DNA of 64,000 nucleotides from Lepiota brunneoincarnata. Its lineage: Eukaryota; Basidiomycota; Agaricomycetes; Agaricales; Agaricaceae. Every line of letters begins with the position of its first letter. Position 1 is the first letter of the stretch. The stretch spans positions 186,001-250,000 of the forward strand of contig JAEBUN010000027.1 of NCBI GenBank assembly GCA_023014365.1, read 5' to 3'. Of the stretch, positions 10,711 to 22,800 are shown in pieces. The notes below the pieces were generated by a model. It was not told the DNA's origin and made no database searches. It saw only the letters and a list, made by a program, of their open reading frames with translations. The position numbers were made by a program, and so were the translations under genes.

Positions 10711-12017
10711 TGAAAAGGTGGAGAAACTTTTGTTGGTTTTAATATAGATAGTGGGCATGTTTTCACTAAGCTTAGCTGCAATTCGATAAGCTTAAGCTAA
10801 TACAAGTGGAAGGAGATAGATAATGAACAGTTTCATCTTTTAGGGTGTTCTGGGGGTGCGTTCTGACAGCGAAATTCAAGAGAGTAGTGTTTTTTTTTAG
10901 AGGTTAACAAACAGCCGTTGAAGTTATCTTAGCCGTACGGTGCAACAATGAAAGGACAATCCCTGCCAATTCAAAGTGCTGGGTCTCTGGTCTCTGGTCT
11001 CTGGTCTCTGAACTCTGGTCTCTGTCTCTGTCTCTGTCTCTAGCACTCTGGAACTCTAAACTCTAAACTCTGGTCTCTGTCTCTGTCTCTGGGTTGGTCG
11101 ACAACCAAAGAAATCACACTTAACAACGCACACTAAATAGCCCTCTGAAACCATTCTTGATCATGGCTCGCAGACTTGCGTGTGGAAGCGGGGGTGAGAC
11201 CTCTTGCTTCTTCATGAACAAGTGCGACTGTATTTATATTGTTTAGATACATATGAGAGATAGTAAATATGAAATAGAAAACAATAAGCTTAATTGTTAC
11301 AGGCACTGTAGAACATTTTGGAAGGTTCGGCAGCATTTCTACCTCACCCTGGGTTATGGGTTTTTCTCTGATTAACGAATGGCAATCCAGCCAGACGTGT
11401 TCCATGCTCGTCTGCATTATTCTGTGTCCACGCAAGTGCGTTAAGTTTCTGGATCAATTATGATCGGAATGTATAGCAGATGGACAATTCCTTGATCCGT
11501 TGTAATTAATCTCAGTTAAGCAGTATACTGAAGTGCTGGGACCCCCAAAGCACTCGTTAATTAGGAGTTTTTGATATTTCTAGGGTTTTGGGCATCGGGT
11601 ATTGCCTCCCAAATGTTGGACGTTCCATTCCGTGGCCCGGTCATCATTATTGCACTTGCTATAGACGTAATACGCCTGCAACAGCCACTAGGTACATTCT
11701 TTTATGTTCAAACGCATTCGGGTTCATCAGAAAACTGCTCGTAAGGTCCCTTGATGCGACCGGGGTATACTCAATAGGCTATGTAGAGTCCTGAATCCCT
11801 CCGGAGAGCGTTCTGATAGCTTGGTTCACTAAGCTTAGTGATAATGAGCTGGTTTGAACACTTCCGAGGCTCGAATATCCTTAGTTCGGTCGAACTGGCT
11901 ACTATGGGATATAGTACCAATCCTCGATAGAGTTCTTTAATGATATAGCCAATGATTCTATGTAGAGAATTGTTCCGGAGTACGGAATTCATGTATAGGC
12001 GTGAAATCGGCGTATCA
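10711..12017 (-). repeat. Solo LTR of family GC (1307 bp) inside GB integrase
   Basis: On the plus strand it begins TGAAAAGGTGG and ends CGGCGTATCA. Flanks are ACGG at 10707-10710 and ACGG at 12018-12021, a perfect 4-bp target duplication. The GB integrase reads continuously when this unit and one ACGG are removed. A run of CTCTGGTCT / CTCTGTCT simple repeats lies at about 10983-11092. Confidence 0.85.
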
Positions 12018-12937
12018 ACGGTGGGAAGTGCTTTCGGTTGTATTCCCATAATGATTTCAAATGGTGTTTGTTTTTGTAAGGCATGTGGTTGGCTATTGTA
12101 TGTGAATTCGAGGAGAGGGAGAGCTTGTGACCAATTTTCGGGAGGATGCAAGCAGAAAATGGAGAGATATGCTTGGGTCTCCTGGTGAGAACATTTGGTT
12201 GCTCCATCTGCTTCAGGGTGATAGGCTGTGGTCATTGTGGGGGTTATTTCGAGTCATTCTAACAGCTTTTGGAATGAATGCGTGGTGAAGTGTGGGTCGC
12301 AGTCGGATATGATACATTCGGGTAGGCCGTAACGCAGGTAGACTCTATTTAGGATGATGTCGGCGATGTTGTCGGCGGTTGCAGTTTTGTTGGTAGCAGT
12401 GAGAATTACCCCCTTCAAGAGTCCATGGTCCACAATGGACAGAATTGAGTTGAAACCTGCAGAGGGAGGGAGGGAGGTGATGAGATCCATCACAATTTGA
12501 GCGAATGGGTGGTTTGAATTGGGTGCCAGGATAGGGGTAAATGCAGGCTTGGCAGGGTGTCAGTTAATTTTAAACTGTTGACAGTCAGTGCATCCTTTGA
12601 CATAATCACATGTGAAACTGGCCATACCAGGCCAGTAGAAATCACGCTCCAATGCGTGAAGGGTCATATCGATGCCGGGGTGACCTGCGGTGGGGGAATT
12701 ATGATATTTCCACATGATACGTCAGCAGAGTTCAAGGTTTTCCAGTGGGACGGTTCTCCCATCATAGGTAACAATTAGACCTTTTGGGGTTCGAGTTACA
12801 GAATATCGGGAATCCATTGGGATGTATGGGGTGGTCATGAGGGTGGTGATCTGTTCAGTGGTATGCAGGTTGTAATTACTATGACAAAGTATATCATCAC
12901 GGGTTTCTTGGTCGATGGTGTTGACAAATATAGTCTC
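12018..12937 (-). pseudogene. GB integrase core
   Basis: From 12937 down, the minus strand encodes the integrase zinc module (AGHPGIDMTLH ... GCTDCQQFK near 12700-12580) and core, with D in SQIVMDLITSLPP, D in ISDCDPHFT, and E expected in DGATKCSHQE, where the catalytic Glu is replaced by Lys or lost (position near 12190). The text ends where the GC LTR enters. Stops and this substitution make it inactive. Confidence 0.82.
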
Positions 12938-13635
12938 TGTTATGATCCGTGCTCCTTCTGTATCCGAGGATAACTGGAGACGGCCTTCAATCACTCTACA
13001 AGGTGTCCGAGACGGTTGGCCTTATAGAGCTTAGTGGATCGCGCTCAATGAGATAACGAGGGAAGACGCCAAGTTAAGGCAGAGAGGTAAACGACCGCTG
13101 TTAACAAGATTAAAGCTTAGGGCTTTAATCTCTACTTGTACAGGCCTTATATACCTATGAGGTGCTATATACTCGTTATAGGTTACTTGGCTGTTCTACT
13201 GGTCGTGCGCAGTCCTGACCATGATGCACATCCTGGCTGATGGCATCCTAGTGTTATTTATATTACAATGAGTCAGTACTCCTGCTACTGCTGTGCGATG
13301 TTCCATCGCTTTCCTCTGACTCATAATCTTCTTCTCCCGATTGTATCTCCATGGAGTCCTCTCCGTTCTTGCTCTCCATTCTCTCGGTGCTTCCATCCGT
13401 ATCGGAGGTTGGGTCGGTTGATCCATGGTTATCTTCCTTGTCCTCGGGGTATTCCAATATATCCTCCAAGGTTATCTCCATTCCTGCTTCTCTCGCCAGG
13501 TCCTGCATGGCGGTGTAATATTCCCCTTCCTCGTTTTCGTATTCTTGTGCCCGTAATTGGTCTGTAGTCTCCTGTACCCATCTTGTAAAGTCGAGCAATA
13601 GTTCTTGTTCCTCCCGGTCTGGACTGTTCATAACA
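12938..13635 (-). repeat. Solo LTR of family GA (698 bp)
   Basis: The plus strand begins TGTTATGATCC and ends GTTCATAACA; ends are perfect 8-bp inverses (TGTTATGA/TCATAACA). GTCTC at 12933-12937 and 13636-13640 is a perfect 5-bp duplication. Length equals the LTRs of the complete GA element. It sits in the linker between GB RNase H and integrase. Confidence 0.95.
13263..13631 (-). CDS. LTR-encoded acidic ORF, copy in solo LTR
   Basis: A 122-codon frame begins at the ATG overlapping the LTR end (13631) and stops at 13263. The product starts MNSPDREEQ and ends SSRSTDSL, and is rich in Glu, Asp and Ser. It matches the GA LTR ORFs at 35287-35655 and 43199 (C-terminus) and 55988-56359. Here the upstream GB RNase H frame happens to run straight into it, making a 512-codon chimera from 14801. 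No known domain is recognised. Confidence 0.6.
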   Translation of the reverse strand: MNSPDREEQELLLDFTRWVQETTDQLRAQEYENEEGEYYTAMQDLAREAGMEITLEDILEYPEDKEDNHGSTDPTSDTDGSTERMESKNGEDSMEIQSGEEDYESEESDGTSHSSSRSTDSL

Positions 13636-14784
13636 GTCTCAGGTAATACCATTACAGATTTGTTGTCCTCGTCTTCATTGGGGATATGGTCGGGACATCG
13701 GGAGAGAGCATCAGCGGTGGGTATTTTTGTACCAGGGACATGCTCGATCTGGAGATTAAAGTGGGAGAGGAATTGATGCCAGCGGGCCTGGCATCGGTTT
13801 ATGTCCTGCAGTTTCTTCCAGTAAGTAAGATTCTGGTGATCGGTATGAATTTTAACAGGGAAGGGTCCTCCTTCCAGATAATGACGCCATTCTCCAAGGG
13901 CATGGATAATGGCGAGTAACTCGCGGTCATGAATATCATAATTTTGTTCAGCAGGTGTAAGGGTTTTCGACAGAAAAGCCATGGGGTGATGTTGATTATT
14001 AATGTCAGTTTGATAAAGTACAGCTCTGGTAGCGTATTTCGAGGCGTCACATTTGATTTCAAATGGTTTCAATTGATCAGGCATCATAAGCACAGGTTGC
14101 TTTGAGAACTGAAGTTTCAGAGCCTTGAACAAGTCTTGGCACTTGTCAGTCCATTTGAATAGTCGCTTGGTCGACATGAGAGCATTAAGAGGTTGGGCAA
14201 TAGTGGAATAACCATGGATAAACTTCCGATAGAAGTTACAGAATCCTATAAACTTGTGAACGTCTTTAGTACATTTTGGAACAGGCCATTGGGCAATTCC
14301 GGCTAATTTGATAGGGTCCATCTTGATTTTATTGGGCGTGATGATCATACCAAGATATTCCATACGATCGCAGTAGAATTCGCATTTTTCGGTCTTGAGA
14401 TAGATGTCATTCAGGGCAAAACACTCAAGAACTTCTTCCATAATGCGGTCATGTTCTTCCTGGTCACAAGCGAAAATGAGAATCTCGTCCATGTAAACAA
14501 CGATTCCTCCTTTGCGGATCGGGGACGCTAAGATATTGTCTATAAATGCTTGGAAGGTCGCAGGGGAGTTGCACATTCCAAAGAACATGACAGTTGGTTC
14601 GAATAGTCCAAGTGGGGTGTTGAATGCACCTTTCCATTCACCTCCCTTTTTGATATGAATGTTGTTGTATCTGGCATGGATGTCAAGTTTGGAAAAGATA
14701 TGGGCTCCTTTGAGCTTATCCATAATCTCGGTAACCATCGGGATTTGGTATGCGTTTTTGACCATATGCTTATTGACATAGCGG
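13636..14784 (-). pseudogene. GB reverse transcriptase and RNase H
   Basis: The frame is open from the junction at 14784 to 13636. RT motifs include FSKLDIHARYNNI and VMFFGMCNSPATFQ. The catalytic box reads YMDEI (near 14490) instead of YMDDI, so the second Asp is Glu and polymerase activity is expected to be lost or very low. RNase H follows ([23 protein letters not shown]). The N-terminal part of RT is missing because GC sequence begins at 14785. Confidence 0.88.
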
Positions 14785-14959
14785 TGATACGCCGATTTCA
14801 CGCCTATACATGAATTCCGTACTCCGGAACAATTCTCTACATAGAATCATTGGCTATATCATTAAAGAACTCTATAGAGGATTGGTACTATATCCCGTAG
14901 TAGCCAGTTCGACCGAACTGAGGATATTTGAGCCTCGGAAGTGTTCAAACCAGCTCATT
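14785..14959 (+). repeat. Truncated GC LTR (first 175 bp)
   Basis: Identical in layout to the start of the 7184 copy (TGATACGCCGATTTC...), then breaks after CAGCTCATT and joins GC protease coding sequence in the same orientation. Read as a 5' LTR whose remainder, with the leader and gag, has been deleted. The left flank GCGG lies inside GB RT. Confidence 0.7.
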
Positions 14960-15882
14960 GAGGACGCGTTGGATTCCGAGCAATCAAAAGAATCAGAAAA
15001 TGAGGAAATAGGGCAGACAACGGAGAAACCAATGTGTGCCGCAGCAGGAGAATTACCATATAAAAATGTGAAACCACTGCGCCCAGTCGTTGAGGTACCA
15101 CCACTGCCTGTCAGAAGGATGGAACCATCCAAGAAGGAGCCTGCGTATAAGCACCAGGCCCCTATAGAGAGGAATGTCGATGTTGAGGAAGTACTCAGCA
15201 GGGTATTGAAGCGAGAAGCCTCAGTATTGCATGGAGAACTCTTGGCATTGTCACCGATATACAGGAATGCTTATAGAGAGCGCATTATGAGAAAACGGGT
15301 ACCCACAAGTCAAAGCTTAATAGCAGGAGTAGGGCCCGGGGACAATGATACAGAAGATATAGAGATTAATAGTGGGCCAGTACAAGTCATGATAATGGAG
15401 CTAGCAGACGGTCCTCGGAAGTATGATATGGTGCTCCGAGAAGGCTTGGCAACCCAAGCCTGGGTAGCTCAGGATCCAATCATGCAGTACTTGGAGTCAC
15501 TACCCCGAAGAGACAGGGGACGACAAGTGTTTATTGCGAAAGAATGCGAGCCGTTGAGAGTAGTGCCAACTCTGATAAATGGGATTCGGCAGGAAGAGGC
15601 CTTGCTAGATAGCGGGTCACAGATCGTCTCCATGAGTCAGGAAGCGGCGATTGCATGTCAAGTTTCTTGGGACCCAGATACTACGATAAATTTGCAGAGT
15701 GCAAATGGGCAGGTTGAAAAGACTTGTGGATTGGCAAAGAACGTAGGCTTTACCTGCGGGGGAGTCACAATCTATTTGCAAGTTCACATCGTTTGTAGCC
15801 CCGCGTATCGAGTACTCCTGGGACGACCCTTTGATGTAATGACGGCTAGCGAAGTCAGGAATAGTGCTGAAATGCGGATTAC
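14960..15882 (+). pseudogene. GC-family gypsy Pol, retropepsin part
   Basis: The frame is open from the LTR junction to the insert at 15883. The aspartic protease shows LLDSGSQIVSM (about 15601-15633) and, further on, VLLGRPFDVMTAS (about 15810-15845), the usual start and end of a retropepsin fold. The upstream 200 residues are charged linker. The reading frame would continue with ITDPNT at 17762 once the insert is removed. Confidence 0.83.
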
Positions 15883-17761
15883 TTTACGAGATTGAAAACG
15901 AAGTTTGTTAACAGGTTCGCTAATTCCGACTTTATAAGTTCATGGGGGAGAGGTTGTCACAGATCTCCAGAAATATATTCAATTCTAGTGTTTTTAGGGT
16001 TTTGGTACGTTATTCTCTTAGTCTCCAACTAGACAGACAGTTGTTCTATCTGAATACAATGGGAACTTTTGACGGTCGTTGCTATATAATATGTTAACTA
16101 ATATCTTCACGATTTGATAAGTCAGGCAAAATGCAAGCTTTTGCAATCAGTGAACCTCCGTAGACCTAGCAGACAACGTGTTCTAACAGGCCCTAGCGTA
16201 CTACGTCCTTTTCTCTTGACAATACTGTAAATTTACACTACCTAGCGAGACAGGCTTTTGACAAGCTCCTGCAGTAAGTGTCTTTAAGCTAGTAGGCCTA
16301 GCGGACGGCGTTATCTAACGGGCCCTAGCGCACTACAGCTTCTGAACAAGGCAATAAAACTTTTATACTACTCAGCGAGACAGGCTTCTAGCGAGCTCCT
16401 GCAGTAAGTATCTTTAAACTAGATAGACCTAGTGGACAGCATTTTCAACAGGCCCTAGCGTACTATGTTCGCTTCTCAATTAAACAGCTCTACAATTCAA
16501 TGGTATACTTCTGAGGCAAGGCCTCTAAGAGGAACCCAAAGAAATGGAAGTTAGTGAACTTTTCTACTTAAGAACCGAAGAGGCGTAGCAACTCATATTC
16601 AGTTCTCGAGTCAAGCAGAAGGGTCTGTCAATATCTCAATCATTTCAAAGGGTCTGGTTTTAAAGAGTATAACTCTTTAAGTCTCTGGTGGTCTTATGAC
16701 CGAAGAAAATCGCGTAAAATTGCTTTATATTCTTATCCTAATCAATCATACAATCAGGGGGGGAAATAGGCAAGCGGTTTCTTGCCTCCCATGTAATTTA
16801 CAGACAAGTTTTTATAACAATATACAATTAACTTATGGGTATACCTGAAACAAGCCTTCAGCTTCATCATTTTATTGTCTCCTCATCATTTAGGAGCATC
16901 ATTCTAGGAGTTCCGATATCAGCAACATCAATTTGCTCTCAGGGACTTGCTCCCTAGGTGCCTGGCTATTTATATCACAGCCAGCCGGGTTAGCGAGTTT
17001 CCTCGCTAACGTTTATCTATTGGTTTTTATTTTATTCTCGGACTCTCCACACCTGAGCTTTTCAACCCTAATGTTCTAAAGTCCACTTCCATAGTCTTCA
17101 GGTAGTAGACTAACACTAGAATTAATTAGCTTATTCTATTCTTATCAATCTTCATTTTCTAGTTCATCATTTCTGATCTCTTTTTGTTTCTATGAGGGGG
17201 CATCCTTCCCTGAGTACCCTCAGGGATACCCCCATTCGATCCCTTAGGTTTCAATATCATCAGAACCGTTTCAAGGGGACATTCTTGTCAGGGCACTCAG
17301 CTAATCCTTACATTCTTTTTGTCAAGATTCACTCCCAGACCTGTCATTATGACTAGGTACCATCCGGATGACATAGGTGTTGCAACTCGTCCGCTTTCTA
17401 GGGCAGAGGCGAAGAAATGGGTCTTTTTGTGCAGTCATGAGTATCTTAACTAATATCTTAGTTAACACGGTATCGGATACAATGCTCGGGTACATTCATA
17501 CCAGAGTCATTCTTCCATAGCCTTGTCACCCATAAGTTAGTTAACATCACTTTTACTTGTCTGGGTGTTCTGGTTCTGTTTCTGAGATGTCCGCCTTCAC
17601 ATATTTTAGATAGTATTCTAAATCTCTCGCACCCAGTGTCTGACCATGGCCATATACTGATATTATTCAGTAACGGAGAGTTAGTTACTTTATTAGCTAG
17701 TGATTTCACAAATGAAATGATTTTGCGGTGCAACAGTGCCAGTGGCAAGCAAACCTTGGTT
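15883..17761. other. Unidentified 1879-bp insert flanked by ATTAC
   Basis: ATTAC at 15878-15882 and again at 17762-17766 bounds a sequence foreign to the gypsy element; joining across one copy restores the protease frame as EMRITDPNT. The insert is AT-rich, has no reading frame above about 96 codons, no TG...CA ends and no obvious terminal inverted repeat. It holds a 132-bp tandem repeat (16161-16475). It could be a non-autonomous element, a captured piece of other DNA (organelle DNA was considered) or a decayed element; I cannot choose. Confidence 0.7.
16161..16475. repeat. Tandem repeat, about 132 bp, 2.4 copies
   Basis: Units start at 16161, 16293 and 16424 with TAGACCTAGC, TAGGCCTAGC and TAGACCTAGT; each contains CCCTAGCG, CAGCGAGACAGGC-like and CTCCTGCAGTAAGT segments. 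The third unit is partial. Confidence 0.8.
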
Positions 17762-19803
17762 ATTACGGACCCAAATACCAGAGAAAGGGCTGTGTTACCA
17801 ACTTATGCTTGAGGAGAGTGTAATCCTCCTAAGCTTAGGGAAAACAGTCAAAATTTTCAAGAAACCTCGATGAGTTGACTGAGGGACAAGGAGAGGTGGC
17901 TTGTATAATAGACTATGATGATGAGAAGGGCCCTGTTGTCGCACAAACACTAAGCTTAGCAAAAGGAAGCTTCTCAGAGGCCGAGCTACAGCTAATGTTC
18001 ATTGACCGAGTCATACACGATGAGGACTGTCCACAAGAAGATAAAGCGATGGCGTTATTGTGCCTAGGACGCATAGCCAATGTGCAGGGCACAGAGGACC
18101 AGGGAATAACTGTCTTCGAAACAGAAGAAGATGACGAAGATACAGTACAATGCCTGGCTGGGAAGAAATATAAACCAGTAGCCTTAAAAGTGAGGCCAGT
18201 GTTGGGTGATCTACTGGAGAGATTCAGGATAAAATGAGAAATAAAAGGGGACCCACTGGCAGAAATGCCTGAGCTTAGCATGCATCCTCCAGAGTTTGTC
18301 CCGACAGGCAGATATACGGAGGAGCGTAAGCTTAAGCTGGACAAAGCCCATGCCGGGGATTTCTTGTGGCCAGAGGAAAGAAAGCTGATGCACCACATCA
18401 TGATGCTTCAAGAAAAGGCATTCGCCTGGACAGATGAGGAAAAGGGATGTTTTAGGGAAGATTTCTTCCCGCCGATCGAGATACCGACGGTAGAACATAC
18501 TCCGTGGGTTGAGAAGCCCATTCCGATTCCACCAGCGATCTATGATGAAGTTTGTGCCATTATAAAAAGAAAGATTAGTGCTGGTGTATATGAGCCGTCG
18601 AAATCATCCTATAGATCCAGATGGTTCTGTGTGGTGAAGAAAGATGGGAAAAGTTTGAGACTGGTACACAGCTTGGAACCGCTGAACAAAGTGACAATAG
18701 CGCATTCAGGACTGCTGCCAGCCACAGAAGATTTGGCAATGCACTTCGCAGGCAGAGCTTGCAGAGGCATTCTGGATCTATATGTTGGCTATGACGAATG
18801 ACTGTTAGCTGAGTCGTCTCAGGACCTAACAACGTTCCAGACGCCTTTTGGAGTGCTACGCTTAGTGATGTTACCCATGGGATGGACCAATTCAGTGCCT
18901 ATATTTCATGAGGATGTAACAGCGATCCTGGCCAGTGAGATACCAGAATACACGATGCCGTACATAGATGATGTACCTATCAGAGGACCCAAAACTAGAT
19001 ATGAGTTGCCAGATGGCACGGAAGAGATGCTGAAAGAAAACCCAGGGATCCGACAATTTGTATGGGAACACATGCAGACAGTCAATAGGATTCTACAGAG
19101 GATGAAATACGTAGGAGGAACCTTCTCTGGGCCCAAGACGACTATCTGCGCTGATGAAATCACCGTAGTGGGTTTTGAATGCTCTTATAAAGGACGGTTG
19201 CCTGCCACAGACACCATTGGGAAGATATTAAGATGGGGGGATTGTGAGAATGTTTCCGAGCTAAGGGGTTTTCTAGGAACAGCTACACACTGCAGGAATC
19301 ATATCCCGAAGTTCATAGCCATTGCTGTGCCTCTATACGAAAAGCTTAAGAAAGGGCAAGAGTTTGAATGGGGAGAAAATGAACGGAAAGCGCAGCAGGA
19401 GCTGAAAGAAGCAATTCAACGCTGTTTCCCAACCAGGAACCCCGAATTCTCAAGTAAACAACCCATAGTAGTAGCCGTGGATACCTCATGGAGGGCGGTG
19501 GGATACTACATATATCAGCAAGATGGAGAAGACGCTAAGCTTATACATTATGCGAAGTTTGGGTCAATATTATTGGACAAGAGACAGCAGAGGTATTCTC
19601 AGCCCAAGCGAGAGCTATGTGGCTTAAGAATGGTGCTGGAACAGGAGAAATATTTATTGTGGGGATTGAGAAATCTAGTAGTGGAAACAGACGCAAAGTT
19701 TCTCTTTGGGATGTTAAACAACCCAGGAAAACTCCCGAATGCTACTGTAAACCGTTGGGTAGACTTCATTAGATATACAGATTATGATTCATCACATGAC
19801 TGA
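17762..19803 (+). pseudogene. GC-family gypsy Pol, RT and RNase H
   Basis: Continues the protease after the insert. RT has FCVVKKDGKSLRLVHSLEPLN, VMLPMGWTNSVPIFHEDV and the catalytic YIDD at 18961-18972, with Ile in place of the common Leu or Met. RNase H has VAVDTSWRAVGYYI and YSQPKRELCGL. In-frame TGA codons at 18235 and 18799 probably replaced CGA (Arg); a frame change lies near 17830-17875. Coding ends at a truncation near 19803; no integrase follows. Confidence 0.85.
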
Positions 19804-22800
19804 TTGATCTTTCTCTTATCAACCAAGTGATCTTGACCTTTGCCAAATTTCTCAACCACACAATGCAGCAAACTTCTTCACGCACCCCAAGCGATGAATC
19901 TGACTCTATCCCATCATCACAAGAGATTGTATCCTATTGTGACTCACAGCTCCGTGCAATATTACTTGCCATCCAAAATTCCACTGGTGAGAAGGCAGCA
20001 TGGATTACTGAAGGCATAGAAAAAGAACTGGTATGTGTGTGATGATTGACATTTTCTCAGCTCATTCTGATTGTTGCCATTTGATGTGATGTTAGCATTT
20101 CTCAATGATTGCCATCAGCTTGGCCACAGCAAGTGGCCAATTGCTGAATGTGCCACCAGTTACACAATACCTGGCCCAGCACCACCTAGCCCCACACACA
20201 GAAAACATGCTAGATCTGGCCATGCTTCTCTCCCTCAATGCCAGAAATCATCCAAGCCATCCAACTGGCACTGCCCCGAGCTACATCACCAATTGGTGGG
20301 AACATAACACAGCGCTGAGCAAGGACAATTTTATTAATGTTACAAATGTGACTGAATGCCTGGAGCATCATTACAAAGTGATGCAGTCAAGCTATGCTGT
20401 GGCCTCCTCCTATTCCACCTTGGATAAGCACCCATTTGCACCCAAACCCCACCTTGACAAAGGGTGCCCCAGATGCAAAATGTACTGTGGTGCTGCCATG
20501 GATGTGCTCCATCAATTACATAGCCTCCAAATAAAGATACAGACTGCCGAGGCTTCTGCTGAGAACAAACGGCTCCTCGTAATGCGGCAAGCCTCTGCAT
20601 TTCATCAGCTTCATGAGCAGGCCACTCTAAAGGAAACGGAAGTCCCATCGCTTGGGTATCAATCAGGTTCAGCCAATGGCAATGCACAAGGCAGCTTGCT
20701 GGCCACAACACTAGCCACCAGCACCTCAAGCATAAAGGCCAGAGCTTCGGCAACGATGGCAGCCACATCATGACCTCAATGGCACAAAACCTGGAATACT
20801 TTGGCACCTGTGACACCGAAGCCAATGCCTTCTTGAATCAAGGCCCCAACAAATTCTGAATTGGCCGAACAATTCAGGGAACATTCAAGCACTGAGCACC
20901 AGCAGCTTCAGAGTGAACCATCACTCAAATGGACGTGGGGAGTGGATCTTGATAACAATGATATCTGGCAGATGTGCCGTGCTGCCAACAATAATTACAA
21001 GGTCCCTCACTTGGGGTATGATTGTTCCCTCTGGCAAGGTCATTTCCAAGGAGAGGATTCCATAACGCCTTCTCTCCCAGGCTCAGGCACATGGCAACCA
21101 TCTTCTATCCTGTCAAATCAACCTGGCCAGACCAAGTTACATTCTGATGATATACCGGCACACTTTCAGGCCTTCCCCCTTTCCTGTGTGCATCAGGCAG
21201 ACACTCACGCACCCCATTCACCATCATCATCTTTTGTGTCAGGCCCATCACCATCTGCTGTATTCACTTGCTTGTTGCTGAGCACTCAGCCTGCTGGCGA
21301 TGTTGTTGCTGAGCCTGCTGCTGCCAGCAATGTCATTGCTGAACCTACCCTTCCTGTGCCACACAAAGGAGCCTCAGATGCTCCCTTTCCCATCCAACCA
21401 TTGCTACCCTCTCCATCCCCTGAGATTCACCGCATGGACACTACCAGTACACTCCAACACTCACTGAGACTACCCATTCCCTGCAATGCCCCTGACACAC
21501 AGTTTAGGACTTTTTCCTTGTCCTCAGCCAACTCATCTGATGATGGTCTTCTTTCTGCAGCTGCATTAGTGCTCCATCTTGACACTCCCTCACCAACTCC
21601 CATCTTGCCTGAAGCCAGGTCTGCCATGGCTGGCTCATTTGTGCATCATTGCCTCAGGTCAGGCTTGAGTGGCCGGAGCCTGGACTCCAACATTCTTGCA
21701 AATGCCACTTATGCCCTCAATGTTGCCATGGACATGGCAACCCTCTCATTATCTGCATCCAATAATCCCCTGGCAGCGGGCAACCAGGGCAACAACATCC
21801 TTGCGGAATCTCCTCAATCAGTCGCAAGTGGCAGCAGCCTTGATTCCAGTGTCCTCACCGATGCCACCACTGCCCTTCACAATGTTACCACATGTGAGTT
21901 GGCCAGCACCTGAACCCTACTAAAACTTACGAATTTCCTCCCCACTCAGATGACAATCATAGTTTAGGTGGGGAAATATTTGATGAATCAGACACATCCT
22001 CCTCCCCTTCTCTCTCCCCTGTCCTTGCTTTCCAAGCACTTTGCCTGCCTCCCTGCCCCCCCAGCTCAGCCCAACTTCTTTCATCAGGGAAAGCAGCTGA
22101 TCAAGGTACATCACGCTCTGCCACCTATACTGCCGAGGACTTTCAGACATTTCGCAACCCTGATGACTATGTGCAAATACCTCTAGTTTGTTTTTTATGT
22201 ATAATAGATAAACCAAATGCATGGTATTCATGGTCCCCTGTATTTTTTAAATACTGCACAGCCTCCTGCCTGGTCCATTGCATTGGCTTTTGCCATTGAC
22301 ATTTTGCCAACTTACATTCCAGCAATTTTTGAACTGATGCCAGCTGACTGCCAGCTGGCCTCGGCACAAGCTATGGCTTGCAGAATGTATGGTTGGTGGT
22401 GTGCTGTCATACGGACCATTGTAGTACCCATGCCACTGGTTCTACCCCATTGTCTGGCACCTGTATCACATCTGGCATTTGATTTGTCAATATTTCCGGC
22501 ATTCACAAATGTATCATACTTGTCACTTTGTCACATACATTCTAATATGGAAGGACAGTTATATCTAGGTTGTGCCAGCCCACCCCTCCCAGATTGCCAC
22601 TTTCCACTCCCTAACCCGGAATTTCTAGTACCCATGATCCTGACCTCTTAGGACCTCTTTGACTGTGGGATAAGACCTGGGCATGAAGATTTATGGTGAG
22701 GTAGCAAAGCCAGCAGGCCTGCTGGCTCCCATTCACTTGATACAGTGTATGCATTTGCTGGCCCCACTCACTTGATACACTGTAGGTTGACTACCTGCCC

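Larger units (their letters stand above)
8436..14784 (-). mobile_element. GB-family gypsy, minus-strand copy, 5' end lost and twice interrupted
   Basis: Reading down the minus strand: RT/RNase H (14784-13636), integrase (12937-12018), integrase tail and chromodomain (10706-9992), a post-pol ORF with zinc knuckles (9965-8789), and 3' LTR (8788-8436). A solo GA LTR and a solo GC LTR interrupt it. At 14784 it ends at the GC fragment in mid-RT, so gag, protease and the 5' LTR are missing. It keeps more CpG than the plus-strand copy at 23763-34432 and is useful for working out what the stops in that copy were. Confidence 0.85.

Noticed and set aside
10983..11092. CTCTGTCT repeat as a CRISPR-like array
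   Set aside because: It is a simple sequence repeat inside an LTR without unique spacers, and the organism is a eukaryote.
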